This document shows, one piece after another, positions 1-8,500 of a stretch of 29,995 nt of DNA. Each line of letters starts with the position of its first letter. Position 1 is the first letter of the stretch. Below the pieces are notes generated by a model. The model was not told the origin of the DNA. It ran no database searches and saw only the letters and a program-made list of their open reading frames with translations. A program made the translations under genes and the position numbers. The stretch is from CAZQRP01 sp964596125 (lineage in GTDB: Bacteria; Chloroflexota; Dehalococcoidia; GIF9; UBA5629): NCBI GenBank assembly GCA_964596125.1, contig CAZQRP010000032.1, positions 1 to 29,995 of the forward strand. Direction: 5' to 3'.

Positions 1-33
1 AGAGAAGGTAATCGAGGAAAGCAGGCGGCCAAC

Positions 34-50
34 GCCCGGCGGGCTTTTTT
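34..50 (+). terminator. Probable intrinsic terminator of an upstream gene
   Basis: A short GC stem (GCCC/GGGC with a three-base loop) is followed directly by six T residues at 45-50, the shape of a rho-independent terminator on the plus strand. The stem is only four base pairs, so it is a weak candidate. It would end a transcript entering from the left of the window and separate it from the ABC transporter genes. Confidence 0.45.
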
Positions 51-114
51 AAATAGCTGACAAGCAACACACCAGGCTATACCTTCTCTTCAGACCAAGG
101 GAGGAATATAAGTT

Positions 115-861
115 ATGGGCGATACCATAAACACAGATGGCAACCGACAGGATACGGCAAAAACGACTATCAAGCTGGAAAAAGCTTCGAAAATCTACCA
201 GATGGGACAGGTCAAGGTAACCGCTCTCAATGAAGTTACTCTCGATGTCATGGCGGGAGAATTCATTGTGTTACTTGGTCCCAGCGGATCTGGAAAGACG
301 ACCCTTCTTAACCTCATCGGAGGCATGGACTCTCCCAGCTCGGGCAGGATTGTTATCAACGACATCGATATCACACGGTTCAGAGAGAACCAGCTTACCA
401 GGTTCCGCCGTACTCAAATAGGATTCATCTTCCAATTTTTCAACCTGATTCCCACCCTCACCGCTAAGGAAAACGTCGAGTTTGCCTCTGAACTTGCCAG
501 GAATCACAGGTCGGCTGAAGAGCTACTACACGAAGTCGGTCTTGGAGACCGTATAAACCATTTCCCCAGCGAACTCTCTGGCGGTGAGAACCAGAGAGTA
601 GCCGTAGCCAGGGCGCTGGCTACTGATCCACCTATTATACTTTGCGATGAACCCACAGGGAGTCTCGACTTTGAAACCGGCAAACGCATTTTCAAACTGC
701 TCAGGACGCTTAACGAAACCAGACAGAAGACTATAGTAATAGTCACACATAACGCCCCGGTCGGAGAGATTGCCGACCGTATCGTACGTCTGCGCGACGG
801 GAGAATAACCGAAATAATACGTAATGAACACCTGCTTGATCCCGAGGATCTGAAATGGTAA
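115..861 (+). CDS. ABC transporter ATP-binding protein (LolD/MacB-type, FtsX-associated)
   Basis: ATPase subunit of an ABC exporter of the LolD/MacB/YbbA class, which energises an FtsX-fold membrane partner rather than a classical import permease. Visible motifs are Walker A GPSGSGKT (residues 55-62), the Q-loop region around FIFQFF (105-109), the signature LSGGENQR (154-161), Walker B IILCDEPT (174-181) and a switch histidine in VTHN near residue 245. The length of 248 residues is usual; a hydrophilic N-terminal extension of about 17 residues precedes the domain. The ATG is preceded by AAGGGAGG at 97-104. The stop overlaps the start of the permease gene by 7 bp, indicating translational coupling and a common complex at the cytoplasmic membrane. 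Substrate is unknown: lipoprotein, peptide or lipid are all possible. Confidence 0.93.
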   Translation: MGDTINTDGNRQDTAKTTIKLEKASKIYQMGQVKVTALNEVTLDVMAGEFIVLLGPSGSGKTTLLNLIGGMDSPSSGRIVINDIDITRFRENQLTRFRRTQIGFIFQFFNLIPTLTAKENVEFASELARNHRSAEELLHEVGLGDRINHFPSELSGGENQRVAVARALATDPPIILCDEPTGSLDFETGKRIFKLLRTLNETRQKTIVIVTHNAPVGEIADRIVRLRDGRITEIIRNEHLLDPEDLKW

Positions 862-3317
862 CTGTGCCCAAGATACACCGCAAGCTCTTTCGCGACATTA
901 CAACGGCCAAAGTACAGTTCGGTGCCGTAGTATTCATAATCCTTCTGGGTGTCGCCCTGTTCATCGGCGCTTATGAGGCATATCTCAATCTCGATCAATC
1001 ATATGAAGAATCCTATGACCGGCTACGAATGGCAGACTACTGGATATCGGTTGACTACGTGGATGAAAAAGCTGCCAGGGAAATGGACAAAATCCCGGGT
1101 GTCACCGCCCAGGGCCGTATCGTGCAGGAAGTTTTCGTTGATATGGAGCAAGAAAGCGGCGAACGAGTGGTAGGAAGGGTCGTTTCTCTGCCACCGCATA
1201 AGCATCCTGCGGTGAACGATGTCTATATCAATAACGGTACCTATTTCAGTTCTCTCTCAGGTCGTGAAATACTCGTTGAACAACACTTTGCCGACTACCA
1301 TAAATTTAAACCCGGCGACTGGCTCACTATCGAAAGGGGCAACAGCAAAGCTCGTTTTAAAATTGCAGGTATAGTGACCAGTCCGGAGTATATCTGGGTC
1401 GCCAAGAGCGCCCAGGAGCCGATGCCGTCACCACGTGTTTTTGGAGTCCTGTACATGACACAGCCTGTAGCGGAAAATCTGTTCGAAATGGATGGCCTTA
1501 TCAATGAAATAAATCTGACCGTATCGCAAACTACTGATCATGATAAAGTAATTGATGATATCAAACTCATACTCAGGAAATACCACATAAAGAGATTGAC
1601 CTCAAAAGATGACACTATTATTATCCGTACCAGGAAGATAGACGTTATTAAAGGCGTCCGCTCGGCTTATATGATTGAGAGAGCTGACCATATAGGCAAC
1701 ATGCTTCTCAAGCAGGACCTGGAAGGTTTTGAACAGCTGGCATTCCTCTTTCCTTTGCTGTTTCTTTCCATGGCTTCTATGACTATCTATGTTCTGTTAA
1801 ACCGCCTGATAGAGTCACAGCAGGTACAGATCGGTCTGATGCGGGCGCTCGGCTACGGTAAAGCAGCCGTTCTATTTCACTACCTGGGATTCTCGCTGAT
1901 CCTGGGCATAGTTGGCTCGCTACTGGGAGTAGGGCTGGGTTTTGCTATGGGCAGAGGTCTAACCAATGTGTACGCCGATCAGCTAAGTCTACCTTTTATT
2001 ATGACCAGTATGCACTGGAACTTGATGCTAATGGGTACAATTATCGGAGTTATGGTACCGTTAATAGCTGGCTTTCTGCCGGCGTGGTCAACGATGAAAA
2101 TGCGCCCTGCAGAGGCAATGCGTCCCAGGACACCGGCGACCGGTCACAGGACCGTGCTTGAAATCTTGTTACCCTTTATGTCTAAACTACCTTCCATATT
2201 TAAATTACCCCTGAGAAACATCTTCCGTAATTTACGCCGGAGCCTGTTTATGGGCATGGGTGTAGCTTCAGCAGTCATCCTCATTTTAGTATCTATGTCT
2301 TTTGTGGATGCAATGGAGAAAGCACTGGATACACAATATGACGTGATCCAGAACTATGATGCCCTGGTCTATTTACAGGGCATGGGAGCGACCTCTACTG
2401 CCGCGTACGCACGCAACCTCAATGGAGTAAAACAGGCTGAGGCTATTCTTGAAATGCCTTATCGTATCAGATATGGCGATAATACAGCGGATACCAGCGT
2501 CATGGGATTGTCTCCAGAATCGTCAATGTACAATCTGCTAACACCTGAAGGCTATCCCATAGATGTGGTTGAGGACGGTATACTGATACCCTTTGCTCTA
2601 AAGGATAAAATAGGAGCGGAGATTGGTGATACTGTTCGACTGGAACCAATAGTGGGAACAGTCGGTGAGACAGAAAAACGGCTGGCAGGATTCGTGGATA
2701 CCCCTATCGGCGGCAGGGCGTTCATGCCACTCCAGGAGGTACAAAAAATGCTGCACACACCCGGAGCTGCCACAGGCATACTGCTTACCTTCGATGGTAA
2801 ACCATCTACTAACCTTTTGAAAAAGCTCTACAACCTTCCCGGTGCAGCTTCGATAGAATTTGTCGAGGATACCCTGCAACTTCTCGATGAGCAGATGGGC
2901 TTCTTCTGGGCTTTTATTGGCATGATGTTGGCTATGGGCGCTGCCCTGGGAATAGCCATCATCTTCAACAGCGTGACCGTAAATGTACTGCAGCGGACCC
3001 GTGAAATCGCTATTATGCGGGCGATGGGTACAAGTAACACACGCCTTACCATCATGCTTACCCTTGAGAACCTCGCCATAGCCTGCCTGGGTATTATTGT
3101 TGGAACTGAACTTGGAAAGTATTTAGCACACTATTACTTTGAAGCAATGAATACGTCGGCAGAAGGTACGGTAAGCATGATCTTAACAATTTTACCCAGA
3201 ACGTATATCATAGCTGCCGTGTCCGCAGTCGTTATTTTATTGGTGTCCCAGATACCGGCAATCAGACAGGTATACAGGTTAAGCCTCGCCACAGCGACCA
3301 AAGACTGGACAGCATAG
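855..3317 (+). CDS. FtsX-family ABC transporter permease, two-domain
   Basis: Membrane partner of the preceding ATPase. The 820-residue protein has two FtsX/MacB-like modules. An N-terminal transmembrane helix (about residues 18-40) is followed by a large extracytoplasmic domain, then three helices around 290-425. A fourth helix near 465-485 opens the second half, with another soluble domain and three C-terminal helices around 690-810. The second half repeats the FtsX signature (REIAIMRAMGTSN near 715), matching QIGLMRALGYGK near 325 in the first half. Start ATG at 855 lies inside the ATPase gene, so the two are co-translated. Duplicated-FtsX permeases act as single-polypeptide mechanotransmission exporters; the cargo cannot be deduced. 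The next 190 bases hold no supported gene. Confidence 0.92.
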   Translation: MVTVPKIHRKLFRDITTAKVQFGAVVFIILLGVALFIGAYEAYLNLDQSYEESYDRLRMADYWISVDYVDEKAAREMDKIPGVTAQGRIVQEVFVDMEQESGERVVGRVVSLPPHKHPAVNDVYINNGTYFSSLSGREILVEQHFADYHKFKPGDWLTIERGNSKARFKIAGIVTSPEYIWVAKSAQEPMPSPRVFGVLYMTQPVAENLFEMDGLINEINLTVSQTTDHDKVIDDIKLILRKYHIKRLTSKDDTIIIRTRKIDVIKGVRSAYMIERADHIGNMLLKQDLEGFEQLAFLFPLLFLSMASMTIYVLLNRLIESQQVQIGLMRALGYGKAAVLFHYLGFSLILGIVGSLLGVGLGFAMGRGLTNVYADQLSLPFIMTSMHWNLMLMGTIIGVMVPLIAGFLPAWSTMKMRPAEAMRPRTPATGHRTVLEILLPFMSKLPSIFKLPLRNIFRNLRRSLFMGMGVASAVILILVSMSFVDAMEKALDTQYDVIQNYDALVYLQGMGATSTAAYARNLNGVKQAEAILEMPYRIRYGDNTADTSVMGLSPESSMYNLLTPEGYPIDVVEDGILIPFALKDKIGAEIGDTVRLEPIVGTVGETEKRLAGFVDTPIGGRAFMPLQEVQKMLHTPGAATGILLTFDGKPSTNLLKKLYNLPGAASIEFVEDTLQLLDEQMGFFWAFIGMMLAMGAALGIAIIFNSVTVNVLQRTREIAIMRAMGTSNTRLTIMLTLENLAIACLGIIVGTELGKYLAHYYFEAMNTSAEGTVSMILTILPRTYIIAAVSAVVILLVSQIPAIRQVYRLSLATATKDWTA

Positions 3318-3507
3318 CAAACCGTTGACAAATTCAAATAAAGGAGTTCAGCAGTTCGGTCTAGCTGCAGACCATTTCCAGGTGCAGTGACAACGTGGTT
3401 GCTTCATCCAAATCCACTATAAGAAGCGTGCTGAATCCAAGCCATGATTACCTTAAAACAAAGCGCTGCCGAAAATATTTCCAGAGAGAAAACGTCAGTC
3501 CCCGATC

Positions 3508-4452
3508 CTACACCACAATGGTCAATGCTGATGGTACCACCCGAAAAGTTGCTGGAACTTCGCCGAGGATCTCCCCATCAGCCTCTACAGGGACTCGCTC
3601 ACGGGAGTGAATTGTCACCCCTGATACCTGTTCCATTTTAATTTTAGGATTGGTAACATGACTGCCGTCATAGAGGGTTGGCCATATCTTCAGCAGTTCA
3701 AATGTTCCTGAATCACGCACAGTGACTACATCCAGTAAGCCATCATCGAGCTTGGCACGTGGTGCTGCATACATCCCACCACCAAGGTAGCGTCCATTGG
3801 CCACTACCGCCAGTGCGCACGTGTACGTAGACCCGATATCGTTTTCGACATGCAGGAGAACACCTTTGTTCCCATAGCTAAATAGAGACCTGATACCTCC
3901 CAGTAAATGAAGGGTAAAATTTACAGTGGGACCTATGATGATCGGGCTAACATGCTTGTGTAAACCTGCGGAAGCCTCCATCACCGCAGCACCAAAACCC
4001 ACATTGGCCTCATTTACAAAAAATCGCTGTAAGGACTTCCCCTCCTTTGAGTATTCAACAACACCAACATCAATCGATAATCTTCCCTCCCCGGTCAAGA
4101 CAGAGCAGGCATCAGCATAGTCTTGTGGAATACCTATCGAACGTACAAAGCTACAAGCGGTTCCGGCACTGACTATGCCAAGAACTGTGTTACTCGAACC
4201 TGCTGAACAAAGTATGCCGTTTGCCACCTCGTTGACAGTCCCGTCGCCACCGACAGCAATAAGATAGCGACAACCATTGTCTACGGCTATGCGAGCCAGC
4301 TCTATGGCATGGCCTTTTGCTTCAGTGTATTCAAAATCAAATAACAGCCCTCTATCACGTAAATGCCTGGCAATACGTGGCCACTCGCTGCGTATCGAGT
4401 AACCACCAGCCGCAGGATTGACAACTACCCTGGCATACGGTACAGGCATCAT
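3508..4452 (-). CDS. Diacylglycerol kinase-family lipid kinase (YegS/DagK-like)
   Basis: Predicted ATP-dependent lipid kinase phosphorylating diacylglycerol or a related lipid or polyprenol at the membrane surface. The nucleotide-binding motif GGDGTVNEV is at residues 68-76, preceded by the N-terminal VVVNPAAGG strand-loop (residues 9-17). The C-terminal half contains the YegS-type beta-sandwich, including GGMYAAPRAKLDDGLLDVV. The length of 314 residues fits the family (about 290-330). There are two consecutive ATG codons at 4452 and 4449, with only a weak Shine-Dalgarno. It reads divergently from the plsY-like gene, so both genes may feed phosphatidic acid synthesis: one recycles diacylglycerol and the other acylates glycerol 3-phosphate. 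The lipid substrate is inferred from family only. Confidence 0.9.
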   Translation of the reverse strand: MMPVPYARVVVNPAAGGYSIRSEWPRIARHLRDRGLLFDFEYTEAKGHAIELARIAVDNGCRYLIAVGGDGTVNEVANGILCSAGSSNTVLGIVSAGTACSFVRSIGIPQDYADACSVLTGEGRLSIDVGVVEYSKEGKSLQRFFVNEANVGFGAAVMEASAGLHKHVSPIIIGPTVNFTLHLLGGIRSLFSYGNKGVLLHVENDIGSTYTCALAVVANGRYLGGGMYAAPRAKLDDGLLDVVTVRDSGTFELLKIWPTLYDGSHVTNPKIKMEQVSGVTIHSRERVPVEADGEILGEVPATFRVVPSALTIVV

Positions 4453-4482
4453 CTACCTACACTCAAGATAATCGATTCCAAC

Positions 4483-4509
4483 ATTATAGCTCTGCGAACA
4501 ATTTGTCAA
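4483..4509 (-). promoter_or_regulatory. Candidate sigma70 promoter for the lipid kinase gene
   Basis: On the minus strand a perfect TTGACA (plus-strand 4504-4509) is separated by 15 bp from a perfect TATAAT (4483-4488). Both hexamers are consensus, but the spacer is shorter than the usual 16-18 bp. Transcription would start near 4476, about 24 bases before the start codon. It is back to back with the plsY-side promoter. Confidence 0.5.
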
Positions 4510-4548
4510 ATTAAGTATGCAGTATATCCATGACAACCTTAAAAAAGA

Positions 4549-4577
4549 TTGATATTTCAGGCGACATCTACTATACT
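4549..4577 (+). promoter_or_regulatory. Sigma70-type promoter for the plsY-like gene
   Basis: TTGATA at 4549-4554, a 17-bp spacer, and TATACT at 4572-4577 form a near-consensus promoter ending 26 bases before the ATG at 4604. The predicted leader is about 20 bases and contains no clear Shine-Dalgarno. Confidence 0.65.
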
Positions 4578-4603
4578 CACCTATAGCAGTTTATCGTTAT
4601 AAA

Positions 4604-5233
4604 ATGGTGACAATATATCTTATCATCATTGCCCTCATTTCCAGTTATCTCATCGGCTCGTTTCCAACGGCTTACGTCATCGGGCGCATCAGCAAGGGTA
4701 TAGACATTCGGGAGGTGGGAAGTCGGAATATGGGAGCTATGAATGTTTTCTATAAAGTAGGAGTAGTCCAAGGTCTCCTGGTTTTGGTCATCGATATAGC
4801 TAAGGGCGCTGCCGCAGTTTTTGTAACCAGCTTGCTCGGATTACCGCTTTTGGTTCAGCTTATTTCAGGAGCTGTCGCAGTAATCGGTCATAACTTTCCA
4901 GTATTTCTCAAGTTTCGTGGCGGCAAAGGTGGAGCTACCTGTATTGGAGTTTTCGCTTTTCTAATACCCTGGGCCGCTCCTATTTACCTCGGTCTATTTT
5001 TACTTTTTTTGTTTATCACCCGTTTCCCCACCCTCAGCTATAGCATAGCGTTCATTTGCTTTCCATTGGTAGCCTGGTTCGTCTACCATTCGATAGAGCT
5101 GGTTATTTATCCCGTCGTCCTTTTACTGGTACCGGTGTTAATGTACATACCCAGAATCAAGGAGATATATCTGGCAGGAGGTGGCAACTGGCGACGGGTT
5201 GTCCTCCGCCGTAGCCTTAAGGATAGACTCTGA
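4604..5233 (+). CDS. plsY: Glycerol-3-phosphate acyltransferase PlsY-like
   Basis: Integral-membrane acyltransferase that, in the PlsY family, transfers the acyl group of acyl-phosphate to glycerol 3-phosphate to make lysophosphatidic acid. The 209-residue protein is mostly hydrophobic with about five or six predicted helices. Family loop motifs are present: GSRNMGAMN (residues 39-47, usually GSGNPGATN) and GHNFPVFLKFRGGKGGAT (95-112, with the conserved FxGGKG). The first loop departs from consensus at two positions, so a diverged paralogue is possible. A good promoter lies just upstream but no clear ribosome site is seen. The neighbouring divergent diacylglycerol-kinase-like gene supports a phospholipid role. 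Confidence 0.87.
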   Translation: MVTIYLIIIALISSYLIGSFPTAYVIGRISKGIDIREVGSRNMGAMNVFYKVGVVQGLLVLVIDIAKGAAAVFVTSLLGLPLLVQLISGAVAVIGHNFPVFLKFRGGKGGATCIGVFAFLIPWAAPIYLGLFLLFLFITRFPTLSYSIAFICFPLVAWFVYHSIELVIYPVVLLLVPVLMYIPRIKEIYLAGGGNWRRVVLRRSLKDRL

Positions 5234-5393
5234 AGAACTGTAATCTCCCGCTAAATATGTCATCCTCAAAATAAACAGGTACTTCCACATGAGAAGGATA
5301 AAAATCTGCAATACTCTTATACAATGTGAAAACAACACCCCGTCGAAAATTAGCAAACATCTCATCCCGGCTTGCGGCATACTGCTTCTCCAT
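5217..5393 (-). CDS. Possible small hypothetical protein (58 aa)
   Basis: A 58-codon frame runs ATG (5393) to TAA (5217-5219) and overlaps the 3' end of the plsY-like gene by 17 bp in convergent orientation. The translation has a protein-like composition (MEKQYAASRDEMF at the start, HVEVPVYFEDD in the middle) with balanced charged and aromatic residues rather than the skewed composition of a shadow frame. There is no clear Shine-Dalgarno, although TATAAT occurs just upstream on that strand. It may be a small gene, the remnant of a longer one, or chance. I do not recognise a family. Confidence 0.25.
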   Translation of the reverse strand: MEKQYAASRDEMFANFRRGVVFTLYKSIADFYPSHVEVPVYFEDDIFSGRLQFFRVYP

Positions 5394-5481
5394 TCATTAC
5401 ATTATAAAATGATAACAGGGATCAAATAATAAAAACCTTCTCCTGTACAAAGTTTGCGGTTTTCCCAAGTGAGAAAAATTT

Positions 5482-5490
5482 TGTTACAAT
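5482..5490 (+). promoter_or_regulatory. Candidate extended -10 promoter, near-leaderless transcript
   Basis: TGTTACAAT is an extended -10 element (TG-N-TACAAT) without a recognisable -35. The initiation codon is at 5503, only about 5-7 bases after the predicted transcription start, and there is no Shine-Dalgarno. The mRNA for the giant activase-like protein may therefore be almost leaderless. Confidence 0.4.
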
Positions 5491-5502
5491 TGGGTTCGCA
5501 AA

Positions 5503-8500
5503 ATGAGTTATTCACTGGGCATCGATATAGGCTCTGTCAATACCAAGCTGTCGCTTATCAATGAAAATAACAGGGCCATTTATTTTGATACCGAAAAAAT
5601 AACCGCAGGTCCCAGTGCTGCTGTTACTACACTCATTGCCAGGTTAGGCCAAAATTTCAATCTGGAACAGATTGTCAGCGCCGGGGTATCCGGGTCCGGT
5701 AAGAATGTTATTCCCAAAGAGCTCGACTGGGCGGAATACAGCAGCTCGCTGTCAATCGCTTCAGGTATACTTCACTACCATCCAGAAGCTAAAACGATAC
5801 TACAAATTGGCGGCCAGACCTCCCTTGTTATCGTGCTGGAAGATGGACTAAAAAAGCCGTGGAAAGTTGCATCTAATCCGCTTTGTGCTGCAGGCACCGG
5901 GCGATTCATGGAACAGCAAGCATACAGGCTCGGTATACGTATAGATGACTTTGCCAGCCTGGCGCTCCAGTGTGATGATAGGCCACCCCGAATAGCAGCC
6001 AGGTGCAGTGTCTTTGCCAAGACTGATCTCATCCACCTACAGCAGAAGGGCGTGAAAGTCGAAGCAATGCTCTATGCACTTTGCGAAAGCATAGCCCGGA
6101 TGGTCGTTTCGCTCAAGAAAGGAGATTTTGAGGAGCCGATATATTTTGTAGGCGGCGTGGCAGCCAATAGCGCCATAGTAAAATCGCTTGATGCTGCACT
6201 TTCTGCCAGGAATAATAGTCCGGTACGGGTAATTGTCCCCGAAAACTACCTGCATATTGAGGCTCTGGGTTCGGCTTTACTTTCAACAGGGAAAAGAGCT
6301 CGCATGGTACTGCTTCCGGAAACGGATGTCCGTAAGAGCTACTTTGAAATGCCCCGGCTGGAACCTTTTCACCAGCAAGATAGTACAAAAGACGGGACAA
6401 TCGAGAGGCGGTGCCTGGGTTATCTGGGAGTCGATGTTGGCTCAACCAGCACCAAGGCGGTGATACTGGACGAGTCAGGCAAAAAAGTACTGGCGAAGCA
6501 CTACTTGATGACTGCGGGAAGGCCGGTTGATGCGGTCAAAGAGGTCTTCAGGAACCTGCTGGGCAATGGTGCGGACAAGGCGAAAATAGCCGGCGCAGGC
6601 GTTACAGGGTCAGGGAGGTATCTTATCGGGAGCCTGATCGGAGCAGACCTGATCAAGAACGAGATCACCGCTCAGACAAGGGCTGCCGCAGAAATAGATG
6701 CCGATGCAGACATCATCGAGATCGGCGGTCAGGATTCAAAGCTCGTCATTAAGAGAAACGGTATTGTTGTTGACTACCAGATGAATAAAGCATGTGCTGC
6801 CGGGACCGGCAGTTTTATTGATGAACTCGCTGAAATGCTGGAGGTCTCGGTAAAAAACGGCGAGTTCGCCAATCTGGCGTTCGAGGCACCCTACACCATC
6901 GACCTGGGAACAAGGTGTGCCGCCTTCATGGGTCAAGCAGTGGCTGCAGCGCAGCAGGAAGGCATACCACTGGGGATAATCACAGCCAGCCTTTCAAACT
7001 CCATCGCCAGGAACTATCTCTCCAAGGTAGTCGGCAACAAGAAACTGGGCAGCAAAATTATCCTCACCGGAGCGGTATTCTATAACCAGGCTGTTGTCTC
7101 TGCGTTTTACAAGCAACTCGAGGGAAAGACCCTTACCGTAGCGGAACACAAGGAAATCAGCGGCGCAATAGGTGCAGCCCTGCTGGCAAAAGAAGAGTTA
7201 TCCGGACAGGTGTCAAAGTTCAAAGGATTTCAGGAGGTAATAGATGCCGAGTGCACCCTTTCTACCTTCACCTGTAAGGGATGTGATAATAACTGCACCA
7301 TCACCAGAATGCAGATGCCCGATGAAAAACCAACGTTTTATGGCAGCAGGTGCGACCGTTATGACAGTACCATCGACCAGGCAAAAATAGAGACCTTCTT
7401 CGACGATCGGGAAAAGTTACTGTTCCGGGACTACAGTGAAGGTTCCGGCACGGGGCCTTCGGTAGGAATACCCAGAGCACTTCTGGTATACGACTATGCA
7501 CCGCTGCTTATCGGTTTTTTAAATGCGCTCAATGTAAAGGTCGTCCTCTCCAGTAAGACCACCAAGGAAATAATGGAGCAGTCAGTCGAGCTGAGCTACA
7601 CCGATAGTTGTTTCCCAGTCAAGCTGCTCCACGGGCACGTGGCAAATCTAAAAGATGTCGACTATATTCTCTACCCCTGTGCTATCCGGCTGGGTGAAAA
7701 AGAAGGGGACGAGAACCAGAAATACGCCTGTCCTCTGGTACAGGCATCGCCATTCATAATACGTCAGGTCCTCGGTCTCGGTGAACGTCTGTTGACACCG
7801 ATAATAGACCTCAGCCGGGGCAATGCCGACATTATAAACAACCTGGCAAATGTCGGCGTAAAGATGGGATTCTCCAGGAAAAACAGCAGGATGGCAGCCT
7901 TAGCCGGTATCAGGGCACAGCAGAGGTTTGAGGCAGATAGGGCAGCCCTCGGTGAGAAGCTGTTACAACAGGTGCGTGAAAGCGACCAACTGGGAGTTGT
8001 CCTTTTCGCCAGGTCATACATGTCACAGGACTCCGGAGCTAATCTCGGCATAGCCGAGAAGCTCGCTCAGCTCGGTGTAGTACCTATACCACTGGATTTC
8101 CTGCCCCTCAATTCAGTGTCCCCCAGGAAGTACTCTGACCGACCATACTGGCTCTACGAAAGTAAACATATAGCCGGGGCCGCTATAACTGAAGCAGACC
8201 CACGGCTCTATGGTCTGGCGCTGACAAACTTCGGATGCGGTCCGAACTCATTTATACTCACGATGATGGAAGACATCATGGGCAGCAAACCTCTGGGACA
8301 ACTGGAAATCGATGAACACGCCGCCGAAGCCGGTATCGTTACCCGTCTCGAAGCCTTTGTCGATACTATTAAGGGTTTCGCTCGAGCCTCCAAGAAATTC
8401 GAAGCCCGGCATAAGGATATTTACCGCGGAACATCGGCATTCATCAATTCACAGAAAACACTTCTCATTCCCAGGATGGCGGCTCATGCCGTGATTATAG

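Noticed and set aside
1..89. Inverted 10-mers AGAGAAGGTA (1-10) and TACCTTCTCT (80-89)
   Set aside because: Perfect but short, 69 bases apart, and cut by the window edge. It cannot be separated from chance or from a truncated larger repeat.
5138..5380. 80-codon minus-strand frame behind plsY
   Set aside because: Composition is hydrophobic and skewed, it overlaps plsY heavily, and it conflicts with the more protein-like 58-codon frame on the same strand.
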